A stretch of 8,727 nt of DNA from Streptomyces lilacinus. GTDB taxonomy: Bacteria; Actinomycetota; Actinomycetes; Streptomycetales; Streptomycetaceae. The DNA lies in contig KL569442.1 in assembly GCA_000715685.1 (NCBI GenBank), forward strand, positions 6,043 through 14,769. Direction: 5' to 3'. A program made the position numbers and the translations under genes. The notes beneath the pieces were generated by a model. The model saw only the letters and a list, made by a program, of their open reading frames with translations, was not told the DNA's origin and ran no database searches. This document shows, one piece after another, positions 1-6,817 of this stretch (its first letter is position 1; each line of letters begins with the position of its first letter).

Positions 1-35
1 TAACCGTGCACGAGATCGTTAGTGCCAGCATGTAG

Positions 36-1778
36 CTAGTCCTTGTGCGGGTGCTCCGCCCACCGGATGACCACGCGGTCCCGCGTGTTCGCGTTGCGGC
101 CCCGTCCGACGGCCTTGGCGATCCTCACGGAGTCAATGAACAGCCCCAGGAACTCGCGGCGTTCCTCCAGGTCCCACGCTCTCCAGGGCGTCCCCTCCCC
201 TATCGGATCCCCCTCATGCGTCGTCCACTCCGCCGGGATTTCGATCGAGGCCCCCACCGCTGCGTCGAGTTCCGCCAGACGCGCCGCCGTACGCTCCTCA
301 TGAGCAGTCAGGCGTTCCACGGACTCCCGGAACATCTTGGTGCCCACTTCACCCGCGTACAGCCCTTCCTGGCGGTCTTGGTAGAGGGTGCGGAGGGCAT
401 CCCGCACATGCTCCAACTCCGCCCGCGCCGCCGCGCGCTCCGCCTCCCGCTGGGACGTATCCCGCTGGTGAGCGAACCTGCGAGCCGCCTCCGCCAGCCA
501 CTCCCTGTCGTCTTCGTCGGACGGATCCATAGCCGTGAGTCGCGCCCACACTTTCCGGGCCACTTCGTCATCCGCGTCAGCCATGCTGATCACCAGGCCG
601 CCATGGCCAGGAACGATGCCACCCGCGCGATTGCACTTGTAGTAGAGCTTCCCCGAGCGCTTGTCGCAGACCATGACCGAGCCGCAGACGTCGCAGAACA
701 GGAGGCCGTGGCCCGCCAAGAGTGCGGGCACCCGGCGCCCGGACCGTACGACTGTCTTCGTCCGGCCATCCAAGACGTCCTGGAGCTTCCACCACTCGTC
801 GGCAGGAATGATCGCGTCGTGTGACTCGACCGGTCGTCCTTCTCCGTCCCTCAGGATCACGCGCTTCCCGGCCTTCCCGGGGATTACGTTGCCGTCCGCG
901 TCCTTAGTTTTCGCCTCGCGCCCCTGCCACTCCATGGCGTATCCGGCCAGACGCGGATCCCGGAGTACGCGGAGGACGGTGGAAGAGGTCCACCCCGCCC
1001 CTCCCACTGCTTCGGACGAGCCACGAGCCCTTCGCGCCGCTATGCGCTTGGCTCCGGCCTCTCCCATGCCAGCCGCCTTCGTCGGAACGCCGAATTCATT
1101 CAGGCGCTTGGAGACAGCGGAGGCAGTGAGGCCGTCCCCGATCCACGAGGCCATGTCTCGGACCACAGGGGCCTCCACCGGGTCCGGAATCAGACGGATC
1201 ACGGTCAGTTCCCCGCGCGTCTCCCGTTCTGCCCGGAAGCCAAAGGGTGCGATCCCTGACACGTGGCTGCCCGCTCGCCGCAGCGTGTCTTTCGTGGAGG
1301 AGATGTACGCGGACTTCAGGTCCGATTCCTGCTGTGCGAGCCCGGCGATGATGGCCAGGATGCCTATCCCCACCGGAGTGGAAGTGTCCAGGTAGGGCTC
1401 CTCCACCGAAACCAGGCGGACGCCGTACCGCTCCAGCTCATCGATGATCTTCATTGCCTCCAGCGCACCCCGCCGGGTGAGCCGGGACAACGAGAAGACG
1501 ACCACGGCGTCCACGTGACCGCCACGGACGGCGGCCATCATCTCCTCGAACCCCGGACGGTGGACACCAGGATCCCAGCCCGACTTCCCTACGTCCTCGA
1601 AGTGACCCGCGTCGTCCCAGCCCTTTGAGGCGATGAGCGAGGAACACCGCTCACGCTGGGCCATAGGGGAAGCCTGAGAGTCGTCCTCTCGGCGCTTGGA
1701 CTGACGGATGTAGGAGACTGCACGCACGTGGTCAAGGTTAGGGCGCCATTCCGGCGCTCTCCGTGTGAGAGGTGTCAT
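36..1778 (-). CDS. Large serine integrase, phiBT1-like
   Basis: This site-specific recombinase of 580 residues would join attP and attB through a serine-DNA intermediate. The resolvase-type catalytic domain covers about residues 18-165: YIRQS holds Arg25 and the nucleophile Ser27, SRLTRR (98-103) holds further active-site arginines, and DTSTP lies at 131-135. A recombinase domain follows (about 175-335), then a zinc ribbon (about 360-395) with Cys362, Cys365 and Cys382. The fourth ligand is probably His392 in GHGG rather than a cysteine. A charged coiled coil (about 440-510) and a short C-terminal tail complete the protein. The order, length and phrases such as the DTSTP and GHGG regions resemble phiBT1 integrase as I remember it. 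I chose the ATG at 1778 because the open frame upstream is the antisense of the monooxygenase. An upstream AGG is a weak ribosome site lying on the chromosomal side. The gene looks intact. Confidence in the family is high; the closest relative is from memory. Confidence 0.93.
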   Translation of the reverse strand: MTPLTRRAPEWRPNLDHVRAVSYIRQSKRREDDSQASPMAQRERCSSLIASKGWDDAGHFEDVGKSGWDPGVHRPGFEEMMAAVRGGHVDAVVVFSLSRLTRRGALEAMKIIDELERYGVRLVSVEEPYLDTSTPVGIGILAIIAGLAQQESDLKSAYISSTKDTLRRAGSHVSGIAPFGFRAERETRGELTVIRLIPDPVEAPVVRDMASWIGDGLTASAVSKRLNEFGVPTKAAGMGEAGAKRIAARRARGSSEAVGGAGWTSSTVLRVLRDPRLAGYAMEWQGREAKTKDADGNVIPGKAGKRVILRDGEGRPVESHDAIIPADEWWKLQDVLDGRTKTVVRSGRRVPALLAGHGLLFCDVCGSVMVCDKRSGKLYYKCNRAGGIVPGHGGLVISMADADDEVARKVWARLTAMDPSDEDDREWLAEAARRFAHQRDTSQREAERAAARAELEHVRDALRTLYQDRQEGLYAGEVGTKMFRESVERLTAHEERTAARLAELDAAVGASIEIPAEWTTHEGDPIGEGTPWRAWDLEERREFLGLFIDSVRIAKAVGRGRNANTRDRVVIRWAEHPHKD

Positions 1779-1805
1779 GTGCCTAGCGTGGTAAAGATCA
1801 ACGTC
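1755..1805. other. Probable hybrid attachment site (attL or attR)
   Basis: The integrase ATG (complement of 1776-1778) and the monooxygenase GTG (1779-1781) are back to back with no base between them. Such a junction fits a hybrid att site: the left half would be element DNA and the right half the original 5' end of the monooxygenase gene. MhuD family members have their catalytic Asn at residue 7, but here it is residue 8 counting from GTG 1779. This suggests that the native start was one codon further in, near the CCT at 1782-1784, and that GTGCCT came with the element. I found no clear dyad and cannot place the two-base crossover. The span given is a typical att length centred on the junction, not a measured site. 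Confidence 0.55.
1767..1772 (+). promoter_or_regulatory. Ribosome binding site of the monooxygenase
   Basis: GAGAGG lies six bases before GTG 1779 and supports that start. It lies on the integrase side of the junction, so it was probably supplied by the inserted element. It is also four bases from an ATG at 1777, which opens a five-codon reading frame in another phase that ends at TAA 1792-1794. Confidence 0.55.
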
Positions 1806-2108
1806 CTGACCGTCCCGGCCGAGCAGCGCGAGGTCCTGGAGCAGCGCTTCGCGTCCCGCGCCGGCGCCGTGGAGAGCTCCGACGGCTTCGAGTGGTTCGA
1901 GCTGCTGCGCCCGGTGGAGGGCACCGACCAGTACCTCGTCTACACCCGCTGGCGCAGCGAGGAGGACTTCCAGGCGTGGATGGAGGGCCCGATGAAGGCC
2001 GCCCACCAGGGCGGCGGCGAGGGCGCCCCGAAGCAGCGCCCGGCCGCCTCGGGCTCGACGGTGTGGTCCTTCGAGGTCGTCCAGCAGGCGGCGCCGAAGC
2101 AGGCCTGA
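1779..2108 (+). CDS. MhuD/IsdG-type heme-degrading monooxygenase
   Basis: This 109-residue protein has the antibiotic-biosynthesis-monooxygenase (ABM) ferredoxin-like fold of heme-degrading enzymes, which open the heme ring and release iron in the cytoplasm. The start VVKIN, the core GFEWFELLRPVEG (36-48), the strand YLVYTRW (52-58) and the helix ending FQAWMEGPMKAAH (64-76) match mycobacterial MhuD as I recall it. Asn8, Trp67 and His76 correspond to the MhuD triad Asn7, Trp66 and His75, shifted by one residue. The length is normal for the family. The GTG start at 1779 has GAGAGG six bases upstream. The gene is complete, but its native promoter and perhaps its first codon appear to have been replaced by the integration of the neighbouring element. 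The final codons lie in an 18-bp tandem duplication. Other ABM-fold roles, such as a small quinone-forming monooxygenase, cannot be excluded, but the conserved triad favours heme. Confidence 0.85.
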   Translation: MPSVVKINVLTVPAEQREVLEQRFASRAGAVESSDGFEWFELLRPVEGTDQYLVYTRWRSEEDFQAWMEGPMKAAHQGGGEGAPKQRPAASGSTVWSFEVVQQAAPKQA

Positions 2109-2131
2109 GCGTTGAAGCAGGCCTGAGCGTC
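2096..2131 (+). repeat. 18-bp tandem duplication over a stop codon
   Basis: GAAGCAGGCCTGAGCGT occurs at 2096-2112 and again at 2114-2130, with the base after each copy being T and C. The period is 18 bp. The first copy contains the last codons and TGA stop of the monooxygenase (2106-2108); the second copy carries a second, non-functional set of the same codons. Confidence 0.9.
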
Positions 2132-2141
2132 TTCGTCGGAC

Positions 2142-2172
2142 AGCGGCTGTCTGTTGCCGTCAGGCAGCCGCT
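2142..2172. terminator. Convergent-gene terminator hairpin
   Basis: AGCGGCTGTCTG (2142-2153) pairs with CAGGCAGCCGCT (2161-2172) around a seven-base loop. This gives a 12-bp stem with one T-G wobble. It lies just after the monooxygenase and overlaps the last codons of the opposing TPR gene. The plus strand continues with only TTCT, so it is a short-tail actinobacterial type. It could end transcripts from both sides. Confidence 0.65.
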
Positions 2173-3920
2173 TTCTCGCGCGCCGGCGGTGCCTCGCAGT
2201 GTTCGAGGTCGTGGGACGACTGGCCGGCGAACTCGGCCCATTCCGTCCCGCTCTCGCGCAGCGGCTTGAGGTCGGGGTCGTTCTCCATCCACAGGGGTTT
2301 GATGTTCGCCGTGGGGTCCCGTACGACGAGGCCCAGCTGATACACCGCGGCTTGTTCACAGTCGCGCTTCCATCGCTCGGGGTCGCCGGACCGCTCGCCG
2401 AACTCCATGAGGAGGGAGAAGAAGCAGGCGGCGTTGAAGTGGGCGAGCCATCCCAGGCCTCTCTTGTGGACCCTCCCGGCAAAACGCCTCTTCAGGTAGG
2501 GATGACCGGCATGCGGGGCGACTTCCACCCGGCCGTCGCTGTGCCGCGGCCGCTCTCTCGAGATCTGCTCCACGAATTCGTCCAGAATCCGCTCCAGGTT
2601 CTGCGCGTCCACTTCCTGGAGCGGCCCGTTCGGGCCGGCGTAGCTTTCATTCGCGTCGATGCTGCGCTTCAGCCTCTTGAGCTGCGCCAGGCAGCGGACC
2701 ATCGCGACAGCCGCCAGATAGTGGTGCCGCCTCCGATGCCCGATTCCCAGACCGCCTCGAGAATCCGACTTCAACCAGGACTCCCAATACTGGCGCTCAC
2801 CGGTGTTCCAGCGCCATGGCAGGCACGTGCGCAGCAAGTTCTTCAGCAGCGCGGGATACCGGAGATCGCGGCCGACCTCGTCGAGCAGAGCCACCTCCTC
2901 CGCCTTCTGGGGTTCATGCATGATGTCCAGGTAATTCGACATCGCCACGGCGAGCCGGTAGGTATCCTCGATCCGCTCCGGCCACAGCTCCCGGCTGTGC
3001 CCGTACTCGTAGATGGCCTTGTTGTATCGCTCCTCCGGCGATTCACCCAGCGGACCGGCGCTGACCCTGCTCTCCGTCGCCATGAGTTCGTACAGCTGGC
3101 CCTTGCGGGAGTGCAGGAGGAGATTGCCGGGCTCGCGCCGTATCCCGTCGTCGTAGAGGTGCAGAGCCTTTCGGAGATAACGGTCCTTCTTCCCGCACTC
3201 GAACCCCAGCGCGCGCTGCTCGGCCTCCAGACCCTTCCGGTAGCTCCGATACGCCTGACCGTTGGGATTCCAGCGTTCCCATCTCGGCGTGCGGCGCAAG
3301 AACTCCCGCTCGTTGCCGATGTGCTGACAGCACAGGCACCCGATTTCCTCGACCAGATCGTCCTCGCACCGCTTCTCGGCCACGAACGACGCGATGACAC
3401 GGTCCTTGGGTTCCAGCACGATCTCGACGCCGGCCCGGAGCGGCTCCGGGTGGCGCGAGGACGCGTGCACCCGATGGTTCGGGGCGTCGAGGAGTTGAAT
3501 GTGCACGTTGTAGGCGCGTCGGCCGCCGACCGGGATGGTCATCAGACTCGACATGAGCCCCTCGGGAGTGGCATGCGGTTCCCGTGCCGACACTCCCGGC
3601 CCGGCCGCCTCCGCGCCCCCGGGGCTGTGCACCGAGACGATGCCCGAATCCTTGGTGGAGTACTGCCTGACGCGTGCGACCAGCGCCTTCTCCTCCTCGT
3701 CGTGCTGCTGCCGGTCGATGCTCGCCTCGTCGTGCGCATGCGCGGCGTGCCCGTGCACGGCCGAGGCGCTGAAGACCACGGGCGTTCCGCCTCTTCGCGC
3801 CAGCCGGTTCACCACCCTGCTGACCGTGGCGACGACCAAGAGCACGATCAAGACCGCGATCGCGAGCTGGAGTGGCGCGATGATCAGTTGGCCGTACTCG
3901 GTTTTGAATATGTCTTCCAT
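2160..3920 (-). CDS. Membrane-anchored TPR-like protein, function unknown
   Basis: I do not recognise a named family for this 586-residue protein. One hydrophobic helix lies at about residues 12-34 and is followed by basic residues (NRLARR), which suggests a cytoplasmic body. A linker with the histidine-rich run HGHAAHAH (56-63) leads to a predicted globular part at about 130-205 that ends in the cysteine cluster CLCC (195-198). Helical TPR-like segments follow: 223-345, including RYLRKALHLYDDGIRREPGN and ERYNKAIYEY, and 488-565, including HFNAACFFSLL and WMENDPDLKPLR. Such repeats normally bind partner proteins; no enzyme motif is visible. I chose ATG 3920 over GTG 3929 because GGGCGAG lies eight bases upstream. 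Base composition looks poorer in GC than the MFS gene: 36 of 60 bases in 2761-2820 against 45 of 60 in 4741-4800. That may indicate acquisition. The gene is a single unit between divergent and convergent neighbours. Confidence 0.8.
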   Translation of the reverse strand: MEDIFKTEYGQLIIAPLQLAIAVLIVLLVVATVSRVVNRLARRGGTPVVFSASAVHGHAAHAHDEASIDRQQHDEEEKALVARVRQYSTKDSGIVSVHSPGGAEAAGPGVSAREPHATPEGLMSSLMTIPVGGRRAYNVHIQLLDAPNHRVHASSRHPEPLRAGVEIVLEPKDRVIASFVAEKRCEDDLVEEIGCLCCQHIGNEREFLRRTPRWERWNPNGQAYRSYRKGLEAEQRALGFECGKKDRYLRKALHLYDDGIRREPGNLLLHSRKGQLYELMATESRVSAGPLGESPEERYNKAIYEYGHSRELWPERIEDTYRLAVAMSNYLDIMHEPQKAEEVALLDEVGRDLRYPALLKNLLRTCLPWRWNTGERQYWESWLKSDSRGGLGIGHRRRHHYLAAVAMVRCLAQLKRLKRSIDANESYAGPNGPLQEVDAQNLERILDEFVEQISRERPRHSDGRVEVAPHAGHPYLKRRFAGRVHKRGLGWLAHFNAACFFSLLMEFGERSGDPERWKRDCEQAAVYQLGLVVRDPTANIKPLWMENDPDLKPLRESGTEWAEFAGQSSHDLEHCEAPPAREKAAA

Positions 3921-4011
3921 GGCTATCACTCGCCCACGAGAGATCCGGGGCCCGAGTACCTACCTCCATCGTCACAACCGGCCGGCGCCCCTGCTAGTCG
4001 GCCCCTCCCCC

Positions 4012-4025
4012 GCCGGAAAACCGGC
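4012..4025. repeat. Small inverted repeat before the acetyltransferase
   Basis: GCCGG (4012-4016) and CCGGC (4021-4025) flank AAAA. This perfect five-base dyad lies 36 bases before the GNAT start, in the divergent gap shared with the TPR gene. It could be an operator or a leader hairpin, but it is short enough to be chance in GC-rich DNA. I see no convincing -35/-10 pair for either gene in 3921-4061. Confidence 0.35.
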
Positions 4026-4061
4026 TGACCACCCGCCCGGCCGCGTGCGACGATCCGCCGC

Positions 4062-4586
4062 ATGACGAGCACGACGAGCACTGTCGCCTCCTGGAGCATC
4101 GCGCCCCACCCCGTCGGGGCGCCCGAATCGGCCACGCTGCTGCGCGCGTACCTGATCGACGTCGCCGACCGCTGGTACCAGCTGAACCACGGCCGCCGGA
4201 CGACCCCGGAGGAGATCGAGCGGCACCTGGCCGAGGACCCCAGCGACGACCTGGCCCCGCCGGACGGGGTGCTGCTGGTGGGCCGGTACGGCGGCGAGGC
4301 GGCCGGGTGCCTGGGGCTGCGGCGGCTGGACGCGCGGACGGCCGAGCTGAAGCGGATGTTCGTACGGGACGGGTGGCGCGGTCTGGGCGGGTCGGCGCTG
4401 CTGCTGGGCGCCGCCGAGGAGGTCGCGCGCGGGTGGGGTGCGGAGCGGATCGTGCTGGACACCCGGCTTGACCTGGTGGAGGCGCGGGCGCTGTACGCCC
4501 GGCACGGTTTCCGGGACATCCCGCGGTACAACGACAGCCCGTACGCGGAGGTCTGGCTCGGCAAGGAGCTGGAGACTTCCGGCTGA
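4062..4586 (+). CDS. GNAT family N-acetyltransferase
   Basis: This 174-residue cytoplasmic protein would transfer an acetyl group from acetyl-CoA to an amine on a small molecule or protein; the substrate is unknown. Motif A, which binds the acetyl-CoA pyrophosphate, is ELKRMFVRDGWRGLGGSAL (95-113), with the R-G-x-G-G turn at 106-110. The strand ERIVLDT (128-134) and motif B, ARALYARHGFRDIPRY (141-156), follow. The N-terminal 60 residues are probably the acceptor-side helices (ATLLRAYLIDVADRWYQLN, EEIERHLAEDP). The length is normal for a single GNAT domain. ATG 4062 has no good Shine-Dalgarno sequence, so translation may be leaderless or weak; a later start would cut the fold. The gene is a single unit, divergent from the TPR gene and convergent with the MFS exporter. 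Its stop codon lies in the first unit of a tandem repeat. Confidence 0.88.
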   Translation: MTSTTSTVASWSIAPHPVGAPESATLLRAYLIDVADRWYQLNHGRRTTPEEIERHLAEDPSDDLAPPDGVLLVGRYGGEAAGCLGLRRLDARTAELKRMFVRDGWRGLGGSALLLGAAEEVARGWGAERIVLDTRLDLVEARALYARHGFRDIPRYNDSPYAEVWLGKELETSG

Positions 4587-4640
4587 TTTCAAGAGCTGAT
4601 TCAAGGGCTGATTCAAGGGCTGATTCAAGCCTGATTCAGC
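4582..4640. repeat. Array of about five 12-bp tandem repeats
   Basis: GCTGATTCAAGG occurs at 4595-4606 and 4607-4618, and with a final C at 4619-4630. A 13-bp variant with an extra T lies at 4582-4594, and a partial CTGATTCAGC at 4631-4640. The array fills the gap between the convergent GNAT and MFS genes and covers both stop codons (4584-4586 and the complement of 4636-4638). Reading through the GNAT stop would add 15 residues with a repeating LIQG, then reach TGA at 4632-4634. Confidence 0.92.
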
Positions 4641-6804
4641 GGCGGTGGTCGCTCTTTCCGCCCCCCGCGTCACCGTCGTGCGGCTGCTCGGCGTCCGAGC
4701 CGCAGAGCTCGGCGTTGAGTTCCTGCACGAGTGCCCGCAGGTCGTGGGGGCGGTCGGCGGCCGTCCACCAGTCGCCGAGGAGCTCGGCGAGCATCTCCTC
4801 CCGCGCCCGGAACAGCATGCCGGCCTGCAGCCGGCCGGCCTCGGTGAAGACCATCCGCGGTCCCTCGCGGACGACCAGCCCGCGCGTCTCCAACTCCCGC
4901 GCCCCTTCCGTGACGACCCGCAGGGGGATGTCCACGCGTTCGGCGAGGAGCGGGGGTTCGACGTGCCCGTCGCGGTGGATGCGCAGCAGCATCCAGCACG
5001 CGGCGGGTCGGAGGTCGAGCCCGGCGCGCAGGGCGATCTTCTCGTAGACCCTGCGGCGGCCCTCGCGGCTGCCGAGCACGGACAGCGCGCGGGCGCACTC
5101 GTCGCGCGAGGACCGCTCGACGGGGTTGCTGGAGACGACCTCGCTGGTGTCGGGGGCGGTGACGCTGCCGCGCAGCGGCTCCTCCTTCAGCAGCCAGGCG
5201 AGGGCGAAGGCGAGCAGCACGGGGGGCACGGCGTAGAGGAAGACGTCGGTGATCGACTGCGAGTAGGCGACGAGGACGCCGCTGCGCCGGTCCGGCGGCA
5301 GCCGGTCCACGGCGCGCGGGTCCGCCTGGAGGGCGCCGGGGGTGAGGCCGGGCGGCAGCGTGATGCCGCTGAGAGCGGTGGCGATGCGCGGGCCGAGCTG
5401 GTTGGCGAAGATCGTGCCGAAGATGGAGACGCCGAACGAGGCGCCGATGGAGCGGAAGAACGTGGCGCCGGAGGTGGCGACGCCGAGGTTCTCGTAGCCC
5501 ACGGAGTTCTGCACGATGAGCACCAGGACCTGCATGACCAGGCCGAGGCCGAGGCCGAAGACGAAGAAGTAGAGGCTGGTCGAGGCGGTGCTGGTGGCCG
5601 GGGCGAGCTGGTGGAGCAGGAGCAGGCCGATGGCCGTGACGGCGGTGCCGGCGATCGGGAAGACCTTGTAGCGGCCGGTGCGGCTGACGATCTGGCCGGA
5701 GGCGGTGGAGGCGATCAGCATGCCGGCCACCATCGGCAGCATGTGCACGCCCGACATCGTGGGCGAGACGCCCTGGACGACCTGCAGGAACGTCGGCAGG
5801 TAGGTCATGGACCCGAACATCGCGAAGCCGATGACGAAGCCGATGACCGAGCACAGCGCGAACGTGTGGTTCCGGAAGAGGCCCAGCGGCAGCACGGGCT
5901 CGGCCGCGCGCCGCTCGACGAGCACGAACGGCACCAGGAGCAGCACGCCCAGCACGCCGAGGCCGATGATCTGCCAGGACGACCAGGGCCAGGTCGTGCC
6001 GCCGAGCGAGGTCATCAGGACCAGGCACGTCGCGACGGCGGCGATGAGGACGGTGCCCGGGTAGTCGATGCGGTGGGGGGTGCGGCGGGCGGGAATGTGC
6101 AGGACCGCGGCGATGACGAGCAGGGCGACGATGCCGATGGGGATGTTGATGTAGAAGACCCAGCGCCAGCTGAGGTGGTCCACGAAGAGCCCGCCGAGCA
6201 GCGGGCCCAGGACGCTCGTACCGCCGAAGACCGCGCCGAAGAGTCCCTGGTAGCGCCCCCGGTCCCGGGGCGGCACGATGTCGCCGACGATCGCCATCGA
6301 CAGCACGATCAGGCCGCCGCCGCCCAGGCCCTGCAGGGCCCGGAAGCCGATGAGCTCGGGCATGTTCCGGGCGAGGCCGCACAGCGCCGAGCCGATCAGG
6401 AAGATCACGATCGCGGTCTGGAAGAGCTTCTTGCGCCCGTACTGGTCGCCGAGCTTGCCCCACAGCGGGGTCGCGGCGGTGGAGGCGAGCAGGTAGGCGG
6501 TGACCACCCACGACAGGTGCTCCAGCCCGCCGAGGTCGCTGACGATCGTCGGCAGCGCGGTGGAGACGATGGTCTGGTCGAGCGCCGCGATCAGCATGCC
6601 GAGGAGCAGGGCGCCGATGGCCAGGCGCACGGTGCGCGGGGAATGCCCCTCGCCGGGTACGGGTACGGGCGCGGCGGCGGTGGTCACCGGTGCGGGGCCC
6701 GGCGGCGTGTCTGCGGGGCCGGGCATGCCTGCGGGGCCCGGCGGCGTGTCCCGGCCCGGGGTGTCCTGGCCCGGCATGTCCCGGCCGGGGGTGTCCTGGC
6801 CCAT
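4636..6804 (-). CDS. DHA2-type MFS drug exporter fused to a MarR-like domain
   Basis: This 722-residue inner-membrane protein is a proton-driven exporter of the 14-helix DHA2 (EmrB/QacA) group; the drug is unknown. A cytoplasmic proline-rich tail (1-55) begins with two PGQDTPGRD-like decapeptides. The membrane part spans about 57-545. LDQTIVSTALPTI (75-87) is the DHA2 signature in helix 1, GKLGDQYGRKKL (116-127) is MFS motif A, and a glycine-rich antiporter motif C lies in the GGTSVLGPLLGG segment. After helix 14, residues about 570-700 form a MarR-like winged helix: RPAACWMLLRIHRDG, a candidate recognition helix near DIPLRVVTEGARELETRGLV, and the wing ending in FTEAG. Ordinary DHA2 proteins end near 500-550 residues, so the extra domain explains the length. 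ATG 6804 has GAGGGAG six bases upstream. The gene is divergent from the HAD gene. Confidence 0.93.
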   Translation of the reverse strand: MGQDTPGRDMPGQDTPGRDTPPGPAGMPGPADTPPGPAPVTTAAAPVPVPGEGHSPRTVRLAIGALLLGMLIAALDQTIVSTALPTIVSDLGGLEHLSWVVTAYLLASTAATPLWGKLGDQYGRKKLFQTAIVIFLIGSALCGLARNMPELIGFRALQGLGGGGLIVLSMAIVGDIVPPRDRGRYQGLFGAVFGGTSVLGPLLGGLFVDHLSWRWVFYINIPIGIVALLVIAAVLHIPARRTPHRIDYPGTVLIAAVATCLVLMTSLGGTTWPWSSWQIIGLGVLGVLLLVPFVLVERRAAEPVLPLGLFRNHTFALCSVIGFVIGFAMFGSMTYLPTFLQVVQGVSPTMSGVHMLPMVAGMLIASTASGQIVSRTGRYKVFPIAGTAVTAIGLLLLHQLAPATSTASTSLYFFVFGLGLGLVMQVLVLIVQNSVGYENLGVATSGATFFRSIGASFGVSIFGTIFANQLGPRIATALSGITLPPGLTPGALQADPRAVDRLPPDRRSGVLVAYSQSITDVFLYAVPPVLLAFALAWLLKEEPLRGSVTAPDTSEVVSSNPVERSSRDECARALSVLGSREGRRRVYEKIALRAGLDLRPAACWMLLRIHRDGHVEPPLLAERVDIPLRVVTEGARELETRGLVVREGPRMVFTEAGRLQAGMLFRAREEMLAELLGDWWTAADRPHDLRALVQELNAELCGSDAEQPHDGDAGGGKSDHRR
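6692..6802 (-). repeat. Repeats encoding the proline-rich MFS N-terminus
   Basis: GCGGGGCCCGGCGGCGTGTC occurs at 6692-6711 and 6731-6750, 39 bp apart. Nearly identical blocks at 6751-6772 and 6781-6802 repeat with a 30-bp period. Both periods are multiples of three, so the frame is kept and the tail reads as repeated PGQDTP and PPGPA peptides. The region probably changes in length between strains. Confidence 0.8.
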
Positions 6805-6810
6805 GGACGG

Positions 6811-6817
6811 CTCCCTC
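6811..6817 (-). promoter_or_regulatory. Ribosome binding site of the MFS exporter
   Basis: The minus strand reads GAGGGAG, six bases before ATG 6804. This decides the start. It is the last of four similar purine boxes in the leader. Confidence 0.8.

Larger units (their letters stand above)
1..1790. mobile_element. End of an integrated phage or plasmid (partial)
   Basis: This stretch holds only the integrase gene and 35 bases beyond its stop codon, so just one end of the element is visible. The right boundary is inferred from three facts: the integrase start codon touches the start codon of an ordinary housekeeping-type gene, serine integrases sit next to their attachment site, and the integrase reading frame runs back through the neighbour only as an antisense shadow. 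The element would continue to the left of base 1. No excision factor, replication, capsid or transfer gene can be seen, so I cannot say whether it is a prophage, an integrative plasmid or a remnant. The exact crossover base is unknown. Confidence 0.6.

Noticed and set aside
1..35. A further element gene or excision factor left of the integrase
   Set aside because: Only 35 bases are available and they contain no start, ribosome site or att-like dyad I could support.
1779..2006. A 76-residue N-terminal extension of the integrase frame
   Set aside because: It is the exact antisense of the MhuD-like gene, has no recombinase features, and phiBT1-type integrases begin about 20 residues before the catalytic motif, as the ATG at 1778 does.
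2154..4028. A 624-residue open frame on the plus strand
   Set aside because: It mirrors the TPR-like gene. The minus-strand product has a membrane helix and repeat motifs, whereas the plus-strand product shows no recognisable domain; long antisense frames are common in GC-rich DNA.
4582..4640. The 12-bp repeats as a CRISPR array or replication-origin iterons
   Set aside because: There are no spacers between units, no Cas or replication gene is nearby, and the array covers two stop codons, which fits slippage.
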